64,000 bases of DNA from Liopterus haemorrhoidalis (Eukaryota; Arthropoda; Insecta; Coleoptera; Dytiscidae), in NCBI GenBank assembly GCA_963971575.1, contig OZ020616.1, positions 17,557,535-17,621,534 of the forward strand, given 5' to 3'. Below are positions 1 to 10,796 of the stretch, piece after piece (within the stretch, counting starts at the first letter, position 1; every line of letters begins with the position of its first letter). The position numbers and the translations under genes were made by a program. A model generated the notes under the pieces. It was not told where the DNA came from, searched no databases, and was given only the letters and a program-made list of their open reading frames with translations.

Positions 1-189
1 TTTGTTTTCTTCGCGCGACGTACGCGTTCTCCGTACAGTTCTAATCTTTTTGTGCATATAAAATAATATTTTTAGTTTTTGATCGAAGAACGATTTTAAG
101 AATCGGTATGGGATAGGAGTTTCTGTATATACTTTAAGTATATACTTAAAGTAATTTCTGTTACATATTATCACAAGTTCCTTTAATTT

Positions 190-321
190 TTTACCGACCG
201 CCAACATATATAAGGGAGGTATTGTGATCATACCGATTTTTATATTTCGAGATTTCGATGGATCTTCACGAATTGAGGTCCCTACATAACATTTTGACTA
301 TTTTTAGCATGATGTCTGTCG

Positions 322-355
<34 letters not shown>

Positions 356-812
356 GTACACGTGCAGAGCAAATACGGCTAAAAGGATTTTTATGAAACT
401 GCATATTTAAGCTTTTGACATCAATGGCACGAGTTGATCAACTTTTGGTAAAAATCAGTTGACTAGAAATGGGACTTTATTCGTGTCGATTTTAATATTT
501 TTGCGAATATATAGCAACAGAAAAATATTTCGAAAAAATTTATTTTAAAAAAGTTGCTATAATTGCAATAAGTAATAACTTTTATTTGAGACGTTTTTTG
601 ATAAAACGAAAAATTTTAGTAATATTTTTAAAATTTTGAAAAAAAATCTCAATTTTTTCGTACTTATATGTAACGTTTCTATTGTCATGATAAATAATAT
701 CTCTGTTAGAAAATATTAGGCCAAGTTATTTCTACTCTGCTGCTAGAATGTATTTTATGCAAGTACTTTATAATGGCGGTCGGTCCTGTGGTGGCCACAG
801 CTGATTTTTTCT
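190..812 (+). mobile_element. HINE-A copy 1: DINE-1/Helentron-like non-autonomous element
   Basis: The left end reads TTACCGACCGCC. The right end carries the inverted form GGCGGTCGGT followed at once by the stem-loop CTGTGGTGGCCACAG and CTGATTTTTT. A GTCT/GTCC microsatellite lies at about 310-358. Short subterminal inverted repeats, a GTCY core and a 3' hairpin are the known plan of DINE-1/HINE elements mobilised by Helentrons. Four other copies lie in the window, some inverted. No coding capacity is seen. Confidence 0.75.
310..358 (+). repeat. GTCT/GTCC microsatellite core of HINE-A
   Basis: Imperfect GTCT and GTCC tetranucleotides sit in the core of the element. The same position is occupied by this repeat in the other HINE-A copies, with differing lengths. 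Confidence 0.85.
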
Positions 813-936
813 TTCGGACTAATCAGATTTTATTAATAGCATTGTACACATACCTGAATATCACATACTATTCTTCCGCTTAGCCCTTCTATAGTATTTA
901 CATAATCGTATCTATTCAACATAGTAAGCGGATGAA

Positions 937-998
937 CGTCCGTAGTCCAGTCGTAACATTCTCGCTTCGTAGTTGCAAACTACTGTTCGATTCCCGTC
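937..998 (+). other. tRNA-like module (type 2) in HINE-B
   Basis: The stretch contains an A-box-like TAGTCCAGTCGTAAC and a B-box-like GTTCGATTCCC. Between them is a hairpin GTAG-TTGCAAA-CTAC that looks like an anticodon arm with a 7-nt loop; read as a tRNA, T33 is followed by GCA. The T stem pairs poorly and there is no good acceptor stem, so this is not a functional tRNA gene. A related module lies at the same place in the HINE-B copy at 53.5 kb. Confidence 0.5.
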
Positions 999-1428
999 AA
1001 TTTTATTTGTTCTGTTTTTTTTTTGCATTTTTATTTTGTTTAAATTATTTTGTCAAAATTCTAGTTATATTTTGGCAAATGTTGCATTTAATTTTTTAAA
1101 GCGGAAATTTAATAATCAGTGGGAAGTGTTGAAATTATAATTTAATTCTATGTTTGAATGTATACGAAATCAGAGGGGCGGAGTTTATGACTTAAACAAC
1201 CAATGGAAGCCAAAGGCGCAATTTTCAAAATATTAATGAACCTTGCTATATAAAAAAAAATACTGCAAATATTTAGAAACACAAATAATGGTATTAGGCA
1301 TTCGAATTAAAATTAACAAAAAAAATATTTTAACATAAAATTTGTTTTGGCATCCTAAATAATCATCATTCAATTACTAAATACCTGCGAAACCCTGAAA
1401 TGTGTGAAAATTCACACCTCACATCAAT
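937..1428 (+). mobile_element. HINE-B copy, 3' part with tRNA-like module
   Basis: From about 1001 on, the sequence matches the interior of the other HINE-B copies (a T-rich run, then the stretch with TTTTGTCAAAATTCTAG). It ends with the subterminal repeat ATACCTGCGAAACCCT, the hairpin GTGTGAAAATTCACAC and TCACATCAATG. The 5' half, with the GTCT core, is missing. The left limit is set at the tRNA-like module and is uncertain. Confidence 0.65.
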
Positions 1429-1890
1429 GTTTTCTCTATTAACTGGTGTATATTTATTTTATTATTTTTGTTTTTATTATTATTTTTCAAAATTTATTTC
1501 TAAACCCTTGCAAAGTGTCCCATGGTACAATTGGCCGTGTACCTTGGAACATATTCTCTTGCACATTGAAACATTAATTTATTTTAATTATTATTTAAAA
1601 TAAATAATAAGTTTTCATTATTTATAACAGTGTAAAATGATTAAATAACTCAAAATAAAGTATATATAACTGAATTTCAAAAAAGTAATATTTTCATAAA
1701 AAAAATTAACATTAACTTATTTTCATTTCAAATAATTTCTAATAAAATCTACTTCGAAAACAGTTTTACAATAGTTTGCAAAAGCATGAAAATAATAAGT
1801 ATAGTAGATTGTAGGATTTGAAATACAGGTGCAAGCCTTGTTGTTGTTCCAAGGTACAAGAGGGTGCGTAAAATCGTGAAAATGGCGAAA
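1429..1890. other. Unassigned AT-rich spacer
   Basis: This separates two HINE-B 3' halves. It contains inverted short segments GTACCTTGGAAC (about 1539) and GTTCCAAGGTAC (about 1845), possibly the arms of a small element. No coding signal was found. Confidence 0.4.
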
Positions 1891-1892
1891 AA

Positions 1893-2219
1893 AAATTAAT
1901 AACCAGTGGGAAGTGTTGTAATTATAATTTAATTCTATGTTTGAATGTATACGAAATCAGAGGGGCGGAGTTTATGACTTAAACAACCAATGGAAGCCAA
2001 AGGCGCAATTTTCAAAATAGTAATGAACCTTGCTATATAAAAAAAATACTGCAAATATGTAGAAACCCAAATAATGGTATTAGGCATTTGAATTAAAATT
2101 AACAAAAAAAATATTTTAACATAAAATTTGTTTTGGCATCCCAAATAATCATCATTCACTTACTAAATACCTGCGAAACCCTGAAATGTGTGAAAATTTA
2201 CACTTCACATCAATTTTTT
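1893..2219 (+). mobile_element. HINE-B, second 3' half in tandem
   Basis: This repeats 1111-1428 almost base for base by eye. It ends in ATACCTGCGAAACCCT, the hairpin GTGTGAAAATTTACAC and TTCACATCAATTTTTT. Together with the preceding copy it forms a direct tandem of 3' halves. Confidence 0.7.
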
Positions 2220-3337
2220 GTTCGAATATGAACGATTTCAGTAGAGTTTTCTGTTAAATAAAATTCTTCGTCGCAATCCATGTTTGTAAACAATCTACCA
2301 CACCCACGTCGCTTATATACAATCGCGCGAAGTTGCCAGAACTAAACACCATCTATCTACTCGCTCGAATATGGGCGAACACGCCTCACTACAGCCGAGT
2401 ACGCACGAAATACAGTCCGGGTGAACATGCTTGCACGCGTTATAGCGAACAGCGCTAAATGAGGGAGCTGGGTATTACTGCGTATATGTTCCTTCGCTGT
2501 CACTTTCTATTTGTAAACTCAGTATGTGACGCGGTATTTCACCTCGAATAAAATACATTGATAAACGACCGGACGGAAATTCAGATTAGGCTGCAAATTC
2601 CCAACAGTACGTTATAATAAAGGCTGCCAATACGTATATTAGATTGACTGTGCTGGTCAGTCGATAGTTGGCAAGCGTTGCAAACATAATTTTTATTTCG
2701 GTTTCAATGTCCTGTGACAATGCACGTGTTGGCAAGACTGCAAATGTTGAATTAGGACAGATGTATAGTAAGCAATTACGTTTTTATTAATATTTTTACC
2801 AAAAATAACTTGTATTAAAATAAACTAAAAATTTATTCTTAGACTTTTGTCAAATATATCAATTTAAATATCTTTATGTAATTCTAACTTTTAAAACAAC
2901 ATTTTTGTTATATTTTATGTGTTGGAAAGAATTTATTTTGTGTTCAAAATGTTTTTACATATGTTGATATTGTTTTTCTTCGGTTGGCAGTATTTCATTA
3001 TAAGTTAATTTTGGAACAATACAATTGTATCGTACTTTAAATACTTTATCATTGCTCCTGTTTCAAATTAATAGAGCTATTCTGAATAAAATATGTTAAC
3101 TTTCACAGACTGTAAACCCTTCAAGACCTAAATATGTCCCATCTCTTAACATGTTAACATCCAGTACATCTGTAACATAACAACTACGTTAAATTAAATT
3201 AAATTAAATTCAAGTTAAAGTATACAAGTCTGTACATATCTATTTGTAAATTTTCTTAGTATTATACTGATGGTTCATGACGCATCTAACAAATACGGAG
3301 AATTCAATATTCTTAGAAGTACCAAATTTCTAAATTA
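2220..3337. other. Unassigned sequence
   Basis: The part near 2280-2560 is less AT-rich than its surroundings; the rest is AT-rich. No reading frame, terminal repeat or RNA gene could be recognised. Confidence 0.5.
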
Positions 3338-3340
3338 TAT

Positions 3341-4221
3341 TTTATAGGCTTATACGGCTTCACTTCTGATTTCGTAAATATAACTTGCGGTGTCCCTCAG
3401 GGGTCCCACTTGGGGCCAATTCTTTTTTTAATTTATATCAACGACATTTCTAAAGTAATAAAACATGCAAATTTCTTGTTATTCGCCGATGATAGGAAAT
3501 TATACGTTCCAATGAGGCCATCGGATACCGCCCTCCTACAATCAGACCTTCAAGACGTATACCTTTATTGCCAACAAAACAAATTATTTCTTAACCTCGA
3601 TAAATGTCAAATAATATCATTTACGAGAAACAATAACGTACATTCTTTTCAATATAATTTTAACGGTCAGGCTTTGAAATGGTCATCAGTAATTAAAGAT
3701 CTAGGAGTGATTTTTAATTCAAAACTTTCTTATGAACTACATGTCAAATATATATGCGGCAAAGATCTAAAAATGTTAGGTTTTATAATTCGCACTACTA
3801 AAAGTTTTAAGTCTATAAACGCTTTTAAAAATCTTTACTTTGCGTACGTCTCTAGTATCTTAAACTATTCATCAGTTATCTGGAATAGTTCGTATGCCAA
3901 ACACATTTTCAAAATTGAAAAAAATCAGAAAAAAAAACATTAAGTATTTCTGCTTTAAACGTAATGCCAATACGATATCTACTACGATTCCTGTCTCGGA
4001 ATAAATATTCTACCGCTTCAAAAACGTCGTATTTTATCTGACATGTTGATGCTTTACCGAATAGTTAATAACATAGCTTCTAGCGAACTCCTACAACTTA
4101 TCGAGTTTCGAATCCCTACATACAATACCAGAAGTACTAACCTATTCCATCAAACCAGTTCAAACACAAATTCATTCACTAACTCGCCCATCATTAGACT
4201 TTCCACTACGTATAATCTCAT
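3341..4221 (+). pseudogene. LINE reverse transcriptase, C-terminal half, frameshifted
   Basis: The conceptual protein starts inside the RT domain with CGVPQGSHLGPILFLIYIND (motif B) and has the catalytic motif C as FADD (LLFADDRKLY). It continues through the palm and thumb (IKDLGVIFNSKLSYELH). At about 3935 an A-run causes a frameshift after EKNQKKK; the next frame continues as KYFCFKRN, has one stop, then reads LPLQKRRILSDMLMLYRIVNN, a typical Jockey-superfamily C-terminal region. The endonuclease and RT motif A are missing. The enzyme would have copied the element's RNA at a nicked target. This copy is dead: 5'-truncated, frameshifted and interrupted. Confidence 0.8.
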
Positions 4222-4257
4222 TTTTAGGGTTTTGTAGGTATGACCAAAAAACCCTTA

Positions 4258-5720
4258 AGGTGCCTGTCCACTTGAGAGTACTCTCGACAGTAACTCTCGA
4301 GAGTAACTCTCACGGGTTTGTCCACTAGAGAGCTGATTTCGATCTGGTGGACTCTCGAGAGTACCTTGCGAGTTGCTCTCGAGAGTTACTCTCGAGAGAA
4401 CTCTCAAGCCTGTGTCCACTTGATCAGTTGTGGAGAGTAGTCAAGATGGCGTCGTACTATAGAAAGGTCGCAGCAGCTGTAATAATTCTAACTATTTATA
4501 AAAAAAGAAAAAAGTAGAATAAAAAAATCTGCTGGATTAAGTCATGGATAGATAGAAGACGTATTTTAGGTGCCTTCAATAATTTCTGAAAATCAAAAAT
4601 GAAATGGTGCTGCATCTATTTTTAATAATAAAGTTGAATTGATTAATATTATTAAAAATTTATGTACTTTTAATAATTTTCTTATAAAATTTATTTTAAA
4701 TATTATTAATAAAATTGCAAATAAAAATAGTTGAAGCTATAGCTTGTACTAAAAAATATTTAATAGAAGATTTAAAGGAATATGATTTTTCTTTTTTCTT
4801 AATAAAGGAATGTAAAGTAAAAGAAAGGAAAGTAAATTAATTTCTAATCCTATTCACGCCCCTATTCATGAAATTGAAGAAATAGAGATTATTCTTCATG
4901 TAAATAAAGTTGATAAAAAAAAAAAAAAAAAATAGATATTAAAAAGAAAAGGGTTATAACCTTTATATTTGGGGTTTGTACCTAAAAGCTTAATTAGCAT
5001 ATTTTGTTGTTAATTACATTTTAGTAGATGATGTACAAAGTTTTTTGATACTTTAAAAAATAGTTCAATTCAATTAAATGTAATTACTAAAATAATTTAA
5101 TAATTTTATTTTAGGCTCTACTTAATTATTTGGGGTAATTAGTTATTAACAAAGGTAAAAATTTACATAATTTATTCTATCAAAATAATTCTTTTAATCA
5201 GGCACATAATGTTTTAAACTTTATTTTAATAAAAAAAACATATATTATTATTTTTAAATTGAATTAAATTTAAACTAATTAATTATTTTTAATAAAATTT
5301 AAAAAAAAAAACGGTTAATAGGTTGGTAATTTTCTAAATTTGGGGGTATAAAATTTCCTACAAAACATTATATTTTTTCATTCTGTCACGGTAATCGACA
5401 CATTTCACGATCGACAGAATTTCCCGGAGTTCGTACAAGCCGATTAATTTATTTATTTCCTCCGGTGACGAATTTTTGAACATCTTGTAAGCAGACAGCT
5501 CTCGAGAGTACTCTCAGGAATTCGAACACAGTTCGTATTTGGCGAGCTACTCTCGGAGAGTGTAGGGAGCACGTGTCCACTTGCGAGTACGTTGAGAGTA
5601 GTTAGCTCTCGGAGAGTAGCTCGCCACTTTCTGCGAGTTACTCTCAGATGCCTGTCCACTTGAGAGTAACTGCTATCGAGAGCTTCTCGCCACTATTTAC
5701 TCTCAAGTGGACAGGCACCA
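4258..5720 (+). mobile_element. PIF/Harbinger-like element with TTA target duplication
   Basis: The left terminus reads AGGTGCCTGTCCACTTGAGA and the right terminus is its inverse (TCTCAAGTGGACAGGCACCA). The element is flanked by TTA at 4255-4257 and 5721-5723, and removing it restores the HINE-B end seen in other copies. A 3-bp TWA duplication is diagnostic for PIF/Harbinger. Both ends carry many CTCTCGAGAGTA-type palindromes (about 4275-4410 and 5500-5700), probably subterminal transposase sites. The middle is very AT-rich. Confidence 0.75.
4533..4586 (+). pseudogene. Remnant of Harbinger transposase N-terminus
   Basis: One frame reads WIKSWIDRRRILGAFNNF and then a stop. This resembles the conserved start of animal PIF/Harbinger DDE transposases (W-x-x-P/S-W-x-x-R-R-x-x-G-A-Y/F-x-N). 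Neighbouring frames show short continuations around 4600-4640 but no catalytic region survives. The remnant agrees with the TTA target duplication in assigning the surrounding element. The match is short and made from memory. Confidence 0.55.
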
Positions 5721-5738
5721 TTATACCGTCATTTTGTC

Positions 5739-5772
<34 letters not shown>

Positions 5773-6254
5773 TCGGTAAAAATTGTATCCAAACGGCTAA
5801 ACCTAGAGAGTTGAAATTTGGCATGCTTATACAACTCTTTGACCCGCACATAGGAAAAATACTAAAACATCTAAAAAACATACCCCCCTAAAAATGTAAA
5901 CAAATATGTGCTCATCGAAAACAAAAATATTTTTTTTAAATTCTGAATAGGGTATTAAATGAAAGCCCTTAGTACGTGAATTAACGATCAAATTTTTATT
6001 TTTGCAAAATAAATTGTTTTGATGCAATTTTTGCCAAAATTGTGCAAAAAAAAAATTTGTCCCACACCCTGTAGCCCAGATGGTTTAAACTAAAAATCTA
6101 AAAAAATTCTAAGTAATGTATATTGGTGTGAACCGAAATAGTACAACAGGAATTTTTGATCAGATTATGTTTTCGGAAAATAACACATTTTTTGTGGTTT
6201 TTGGTTCACAAAGTACAAAAGTTATACCAATGAAAGACACTCACATGCAAAGCG

Positions 6255-6332
6255 TGCGATAGCATAATAGGTTAGAGCACTGCTAAAATGAGCTGGAAAA
6301 CGAAGGGTTTCGAGTTCGAGTACGGAGTGAAT
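6255..6332 (+). other. tRNA-like module (type 1) in HINE-B
   Basis: An A-box-like TAGCATAATAGGTTAGAGC is followed 30-40 bases on by GAGTTCGAGTACGG, which resembles a B box. It sits just before the conserved TTTTATTTTTTCTG run, as in the copies at 0.9, 12.1 and 54 kb. It is nearly the same as the module on the minus strand at 12071-12150. No full cloverleaf can be drawn with confidence. Confidence 0.5.
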
Positions 6333-6617
6333 TTTATTTTTTCTGTTTTTTTTGCATTTTTATTATGTTGAAATTATTTTGTCAAAATTCTAGTTATATT
6401 TTGACAAATGTTGTATTTAATTTTTAAGAGCGTAAATTTAATAACCAGTCTTATTATATGATTAACAGACGATAAATTATTTTAAAAATATCGTTCATTT
6501 TGCCGTGATTAGTACAAAGTAAAATTTGTCCTACACACTCAGCATACCGCCTTCACTTATTATATACCTGCGAAACCCTGAAATGTGTGAATATTCACAC
6601 TTCACATCAATTTTTTT

Positions 6618-6714
6618 TACGATAGATATTTTCAATTGTTCGAAACAAAAATTCCGGAAATTATGTATTAATAAATTGCATACTATAAGTGATCCTCAAT
6701 CTTCTTCTATTTAA
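6618..6714 (+). pseudogene. LINE ORF2 C-terminus, downstream of the HINE-B insertion
   Basis: The frame reading DIFNCSKQKFRKLCINKL and ending at a stop at 6714 completes the LINE protein broken at about 4221. It is followed by a 3' UTR of about 120 bp. Confidence 0.6.
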
Positions 6715-6838
6715 TCTTGTAAAAAAGTAAATATAATTTTGTAATAACATTGTAACTTGTTAACACTGTAAATTGTAAATGTGTGTACTTTACTGGGTCA
6801 GTCCCGTTTGTGCCCCGATCATAATAATATAAATAAAA

Positions 6839-7560
6839 ATTGAGAATTCCGCGCGTGGTCTTCTTCAAACTAACATTTTTAATTTTACACCCTTAGTTAC
6901 TAGTTTTCTATTTTGCAAATAGTCGCGAACATCTTTTACTTTAGGAATAATTTTTAGCCGAAAGAAGTCATAAACCATCCTGATCTTAACGAGAAATTAG
7001 GGATAATTAAGATAGGTAACTAGTGGGAACTAGTTACCAACATTTATGAGTTACCTATAGATCTTCGAACTGTCAATATCATATCAATTCATAATACAGA
7101 ATTATTAAAAACAAATGTCTTTTACTTAACTTCCTGCAGACACATCTAATCCCACAGTCTATTGATTTTGTTAACTTTAATATGTTTAGCTTAGACCATT
7201 TTGACCACTTTTTAGAATTTTTGTCTGTGTCTTTTTGTCCAAGCAAAACTCAAAAATTACTGGTCGGATTTTGATAAAATATATATATGGTTATAATATT
7301 GCCAGTTTCATGATGGGATACTTTTTACGGGCGTACCTCGCTTAACGAATTTTCGCATTAACAACTATGTTGTAATTCTGCTATTTAACAACCAATATTT
7401 ATCTGTATGCCCGTCAATCTGTTTCTAGCTTATGCAAAAGCAAATCAAGGTAACTTTTATGTTCATACCTCGTTTAATAAATTCCAGCTTTGACGAAATA
7501 TTTTATAAACCTGCTTTTAAACAACAAATAGCCATATGTATGTTCGTCAGTTTCTTTACT
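6839..7560. other. Unassigned sequence
   Basis: No gene is visible. At 7205-7300 a stretch with GTCTGTGTCTTTTTGTCC followed by AAACTCAAAAATTACTGGTC resembles the core of HINE-type elements (compare 31.8 kb) but has no ends. Confidence 0.35.
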
Positions 7561-7562
7561 TA

Positions 7563-8306
7563 AGCCGCATTCAGAGCTCTTTAAATTAACACGTTATAGA
7601 CTGTTTATTGTTACGCTGTAAGTTATGTTTCTATGCATTGTTTTAACTTTTTACGTTCCGTTCACAGCAAGTTAGAAATTAAAGTTTCAAATAAAATTAG
7701 GGACATTTTGTTGAAAAATCCCATTTATGATTTTAATAATTTTGAAAATATTGAATTTTGTATATGAAATCTTATGTACCTAATAATGACTGACTAAAAA
7801 CAATAGATGTATATGTAATTTGGTCAATAAATTATTATTATTATTATTAATGTGTTACGAATAGTCCGACATCTGTGTGTCTTTAAACCAACTACATGGC
7901 TTTGTAAAATGTTTTCTATGTATTATCGTTTTTATAATTCTGTTGTCTTAGATTTTAACTAACTAAACCTAACCTAATTACCAAAATTGATCATATTTAC
8001 TGTCCGTCTTTGTAATTTTGAGCAAGATTTGTTAATGATGACATTATATTAGGTTATGTAAAGGCATACGATAACTACGGTGTCACTGATAGACTGAGAT
8101 AGCCAATGTGTTTATATGTCTGTCTCATTAAAACATCTCATTAGCTATAAGTTTAGAATATTATCCATAATCCACAACGAACAACGTATTAAATTTAGAG
8201 GTGTGAACGGTTTCACGTCTTACCATATGACAAACTTCTAGTGACAGTAAACAGTGTACAAGATACAGTCTATAAGCTATTGATTTAAGAGCTCTGAATG
8301 CGGCTT
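7563..8306. mobile_element. TIR element family E, copy 1
   Basis: The termini are AGCCGCATTCAGAGCTCT and, inverted, AGAGCTCTGAATGCGGCT, next to TA on both sides. Copies 2 (20.7-22.7 kb) and 3 (44.1-44.6 kb) share the ends and interior. This copy carries an extra piece of about 170 bp at 7684-7852 that is absent from copy 3. No transposase is encoded, so it is probably a non-autonomous element with TA target preference. Confidence 0.7.
7684..7852 (+). mobile_element. Short LINE or SINE 3' tail nested in family E copy 1
   Basis: This segment interrupts the family E consensus (compare copy 3) and ends in an ATT repeat (7836-7851), as many LINE 3' ends do. The body has no recognisable coding sequence. 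Confidence 0.45.
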
Positions 8307-8455
8307 TAGGTCCCAATCGAAGTTATTTTTTACCGGTTAAAAATTGTTTTGATAAAATTTTATTGCATAACTCACTCGGACAAACAGTGAAAATTGCAGG
8401 CGTAGATCTCCGAATTGCTTGCTTTTCATACAGTTAGTTAAATGTGGGCTATTGC

Positions 8456-8620
8456 AAACCTTTAAGCGGAACTGAATGGAATTTAAATTGTCTTAAGTTG
8501 TCACTAGCTAACATTTTATATATTGAAGTGGGCTTTTGCTGAACAAAATGATCAAAAGCTTCAATCAATCGGTAAAAGTTACTAGATTTGAAAATCTAGT
8601 TCCGCTTAAAGCAAAGAAAC
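8456..8620. mobile_element. MITE family C, copy 1
   Basis: The left end has GGGCTATTGCAAACCTTTAA then GCGGAAC; the right end is GTTCCGCTTAAAGCAAAG. The inner parts, including AAAATGATCAAAAGCTTCAA, match copies at 15.2 and 17.2 kb. No coding capacity is seen. Confidence 0.6.
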
Positions 8621-9429
8621 CAACTATACGTTCTGGATAATTGCCACAAAGAACCTGTACATTAGAAACTTAGAAGTAATAATGAAGATATTATACGTGT
8701 AAATGTCATAACTACATGTTTTCTAATATTTGTTCATTTTATAGTTTGTTGGTTGGTTACTTCAAATTTTTGAGTAAATCATTAAATACCATTTGCGTAA
8801 ATATACCTTTTATTAAAATGACAATAATCATATTAGTGAATATTCCTCTCATGAAAATGGCATAAATTACAAAGTTGTTGTTGTGAATCAGAGTACACTT
8901 CGTAATGTTATGGTTGGTTGACTAATTTAGATTTTTGGCGCACAATATTAGGTATTATTTGCCATTTGCGTAATACTTATTTTATTTAAATGCCAGTGGC
9001 GTAGCTAGAAATTTTGGACCCGTAAGCAAAAATTCATACGGGACTCCTCCTCTACAGTAATTAAAATTTAAGTAAAAATCCTTTTTTTATTTTTATATTG
9101 CTTAAATATATTTTCATAAACGGTAATAATAATCCTTCGTCGATTTCGACTATAGGCGTCTTCGAGTATTTTCGTCTTTCATGGGCTATTCGTAGATTCT
9201 TAGAGAATAAATCTGCAAAATATTGTTCATATCGGTCAAAGGATATAGAAGTGTCTCGAGACTCTTGTTTATGCCTACGAAATCGGACGAATCATCCCGA
9301 ATCAACACGTCCGGACGAACAGACAGGATAAGCTCATTATAATTTAGGGATAATAGATATAAAAAAGTACCTTATAGAAGCTGTAATAACCGATTTTTTA
9401 CAAATATATTCTAGTTGTATCTTTGCAAA
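8621..9429. other. Unassigned, with a hAT-like terminus
   Basis: At about 8995 the sequence CAGTGGCGTAGCTAGAA looks like a hAT terminus, but no matching end was found. The frame at 9098-9331 shows no recognisable domain. Confidence 0.35.
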
Positions 9430-9712
9430 GTGATTTTGAAAGTATCTGACCATATCCCTGTTACGTGCGTAAAAAACTTCGACGATTTCCTTTCACAATC
9501 TTCTCTAGAACATGGACGTCCCCTTGGAAAAGATCGATGTGCGTTGAATTTTTGAAATTTCAACAGTTCCCGTTTGTTTGTAATTTTTTTTTTATCAAAT
9601 CAGTTACTGTATACACAGGTACACACAATTTTTTGCTAATATTTATACCATTTTCGTCAGATTTATGTACATTTATAATTGCGTTTCGAAGTTCAACATT
9701 TAACGCGAGTCA
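9430..9712 (-). pseudogene. Tc1-like transposase, N-terminal DNA-binding part, frameshifted
   Basis: Read on the minus strand from about 9712, one frame gives VELRNAIINVHKSDENGI and continues through VPVYTVTDLIKK. This is the helix-turn-helix pattern of the first Tc1 paired-like domain. After a frameshift comes GTVEISKIQRTS, and after another comes GRPCSREDCERKSSK, matching the GRP(R) hook and the RED-R motif between the two DNA-binding subdomains. The catalytic DDE domain is absent; the lower-coordinate side has no recognisable continuation. No terminal repeats were found. This is a fragment at least twice frameshifted and not active. Confidence 0.65.
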
Positions 9713-9769
9713 ATGTTAATATCTGCAAATAAAACATGTAACTGCCCTCACATAGAAGGATACGTAGGA

Positions 9770-10496
9770 GGGTCATTCCATGTCAAGTGATCTGATTTCA
9801 GAGAAGTGCTTTGTCCCTATTTCTAAGGCCTTATATACCAGGGATGAAAAACCAATCCTACTTTTTTAGGGGGTTTAAAACATGCGTTTTCCAATGAAAA
9901 TAATTTGAAACAGTTTCCAGAAGGTATATTTTTGTAAAAGTAGGCTAAATATACCCTGTTTTTAGCATTTTCACAAAATTCATCAACTTTTCACTCAATT
10001 TCTGAACTAATGAAAAATATTAGGAGTGTAAATTTTATATTCGTTAACCTTGTATAGATAAGTTATTATGTGCAAAATTTCACGTTTATCATACCTTTAC
10101 TTTCAGAGGTATAAAAAGCCAAACTTTAAAATTGTTTCGAGTTGCAAATTTTTAGGCCAAGTTTGATCCAAATTTTCTTCTCGGAAATCGCTCATGAAGA
10201 TTTGTTTATTATTTTGTTTAATAGAGCGCAAAAAGTTGTATAAGTTGGCAAAGTTTTGTTTCTCCCAACAAAATATTGCCAGAGATACTGTGGCTCAAAG
10301 TTGCCGAAATCTCGGAGTCATACCATAGAAGGCTGCGGTATGGGGTCAAACAAATTACTAAATCTCAGCAAGTATTGCATGGATGAACGTAAAACTTTAC
10401 CAATGTTCGTTGGGGACATGTGTGAATGTCCATACAAAATTTCATCGAAATCCGTGATGTTCGAGCAGGGACCACCAGACCACTTGATAATGACCC
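9770..10496. mobile_element. Possible MITE with GGGTCATT termini
   Basis: The left end GGGTCATTCCATGTCAAGTG is matched in inverted form at the right, which reads GGGTCATTATCAAGTGGTCTG on the minus strand. The interior has no domain in any frame. The target duplication is not clear. Confidence 0.4.
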
Positions 10497-10796
10497 AGGA
10501 TATATTAGTCGTATACATATTCTGACAGAATATTTCACAAATATACAGTGAAATCAAATTAACAGCATTAAATATTTGTCGAACGTCCGAAGATATAATA
10601 GACAATTGAATTTATCGTAATGGAGGACAACGTAATTTTACATTTTTACAATATATTTTAAACAAAAAATATAAAGCATAATAAGAAGTCTTTATTAAAT
10701 AGTTAATAAAACTATTATTGTTCCTTTTTATCATTGCACCAATTCTAAACTACATTAGAAAGAAAATAATTTAGTAATATATCTGAACCTTTAAAG

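Larger units (their letters stand above)
4222..6616 (+). mobile_element. HINE-B copy inserted in the LINE, itself split by a Harbinger-like element
   Basis: The 5' end is TTTAGGGTTTTGTAGGTATGACC. The 3' end is ATACCTGCGAAACCCT, then the perfect palindrome GTGTGAATATTCACAC and TTCACATCAATTTTTT. AGGGTTT(T/C)G(T/C)AGGTAT is the subterminal inverted repeat. A GTCT microsatellite lies at about 5740-5772. Without the nested element (4258-5720) the copy is about 930 bp. The flanks join into one LINE reading frame. Confidence 0.75.
3338..6838 (+). mobile_element. Jockey-like LINE, 5'-truncated, split by a HINE-B insertion
   Basis: The left part (3341 to about 4221) encodes the C-terminal half of a reverse transcriptase. 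Coding sequence resumes at about 6617 and is followed by a 3' UTR ending near 6838 (GTACTTTACTGGGTCAGTCC ... ATAAATAAAAAT). The same UTR type closes the LINE at 29.2-30.1 kb. The HINE-B element between 4222 and 6616 is a later insertion with no obvious target duplication, as expected for Helentron insertion between two Ts. Confidence 0.75.

Noticed and set aside
121..150. Palindrome TACTTTAAGTATATACTTAAAGTA as an operator
   Set aside because: Simple AT-rich palindromes are common at this base composition and no gene is adjacent.
310..358. Regular GTCT units resembling a CRISPR-like or telomeric array
   Set aside because: These are tetranucleotide microsatellites inside HINE elements, without spacers and without a telomere consensus.
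937..998. Functional tRNA gene
   Set aside because: The T stem pairs poorly, there is no proper acceptor stem, and the unit lies inside a repeated mobile element.
5453..5659. Minus-strand open frame of 68 codons
   Set aside because: It covers the subterminal CTCTCGAGAGTA array of the Harbinger-like element, with no domain.
9098..9331. Open frame of 77 codons as a gene
   Set aside because: No domain, codon bias or conserved context; its length is expected by chance.
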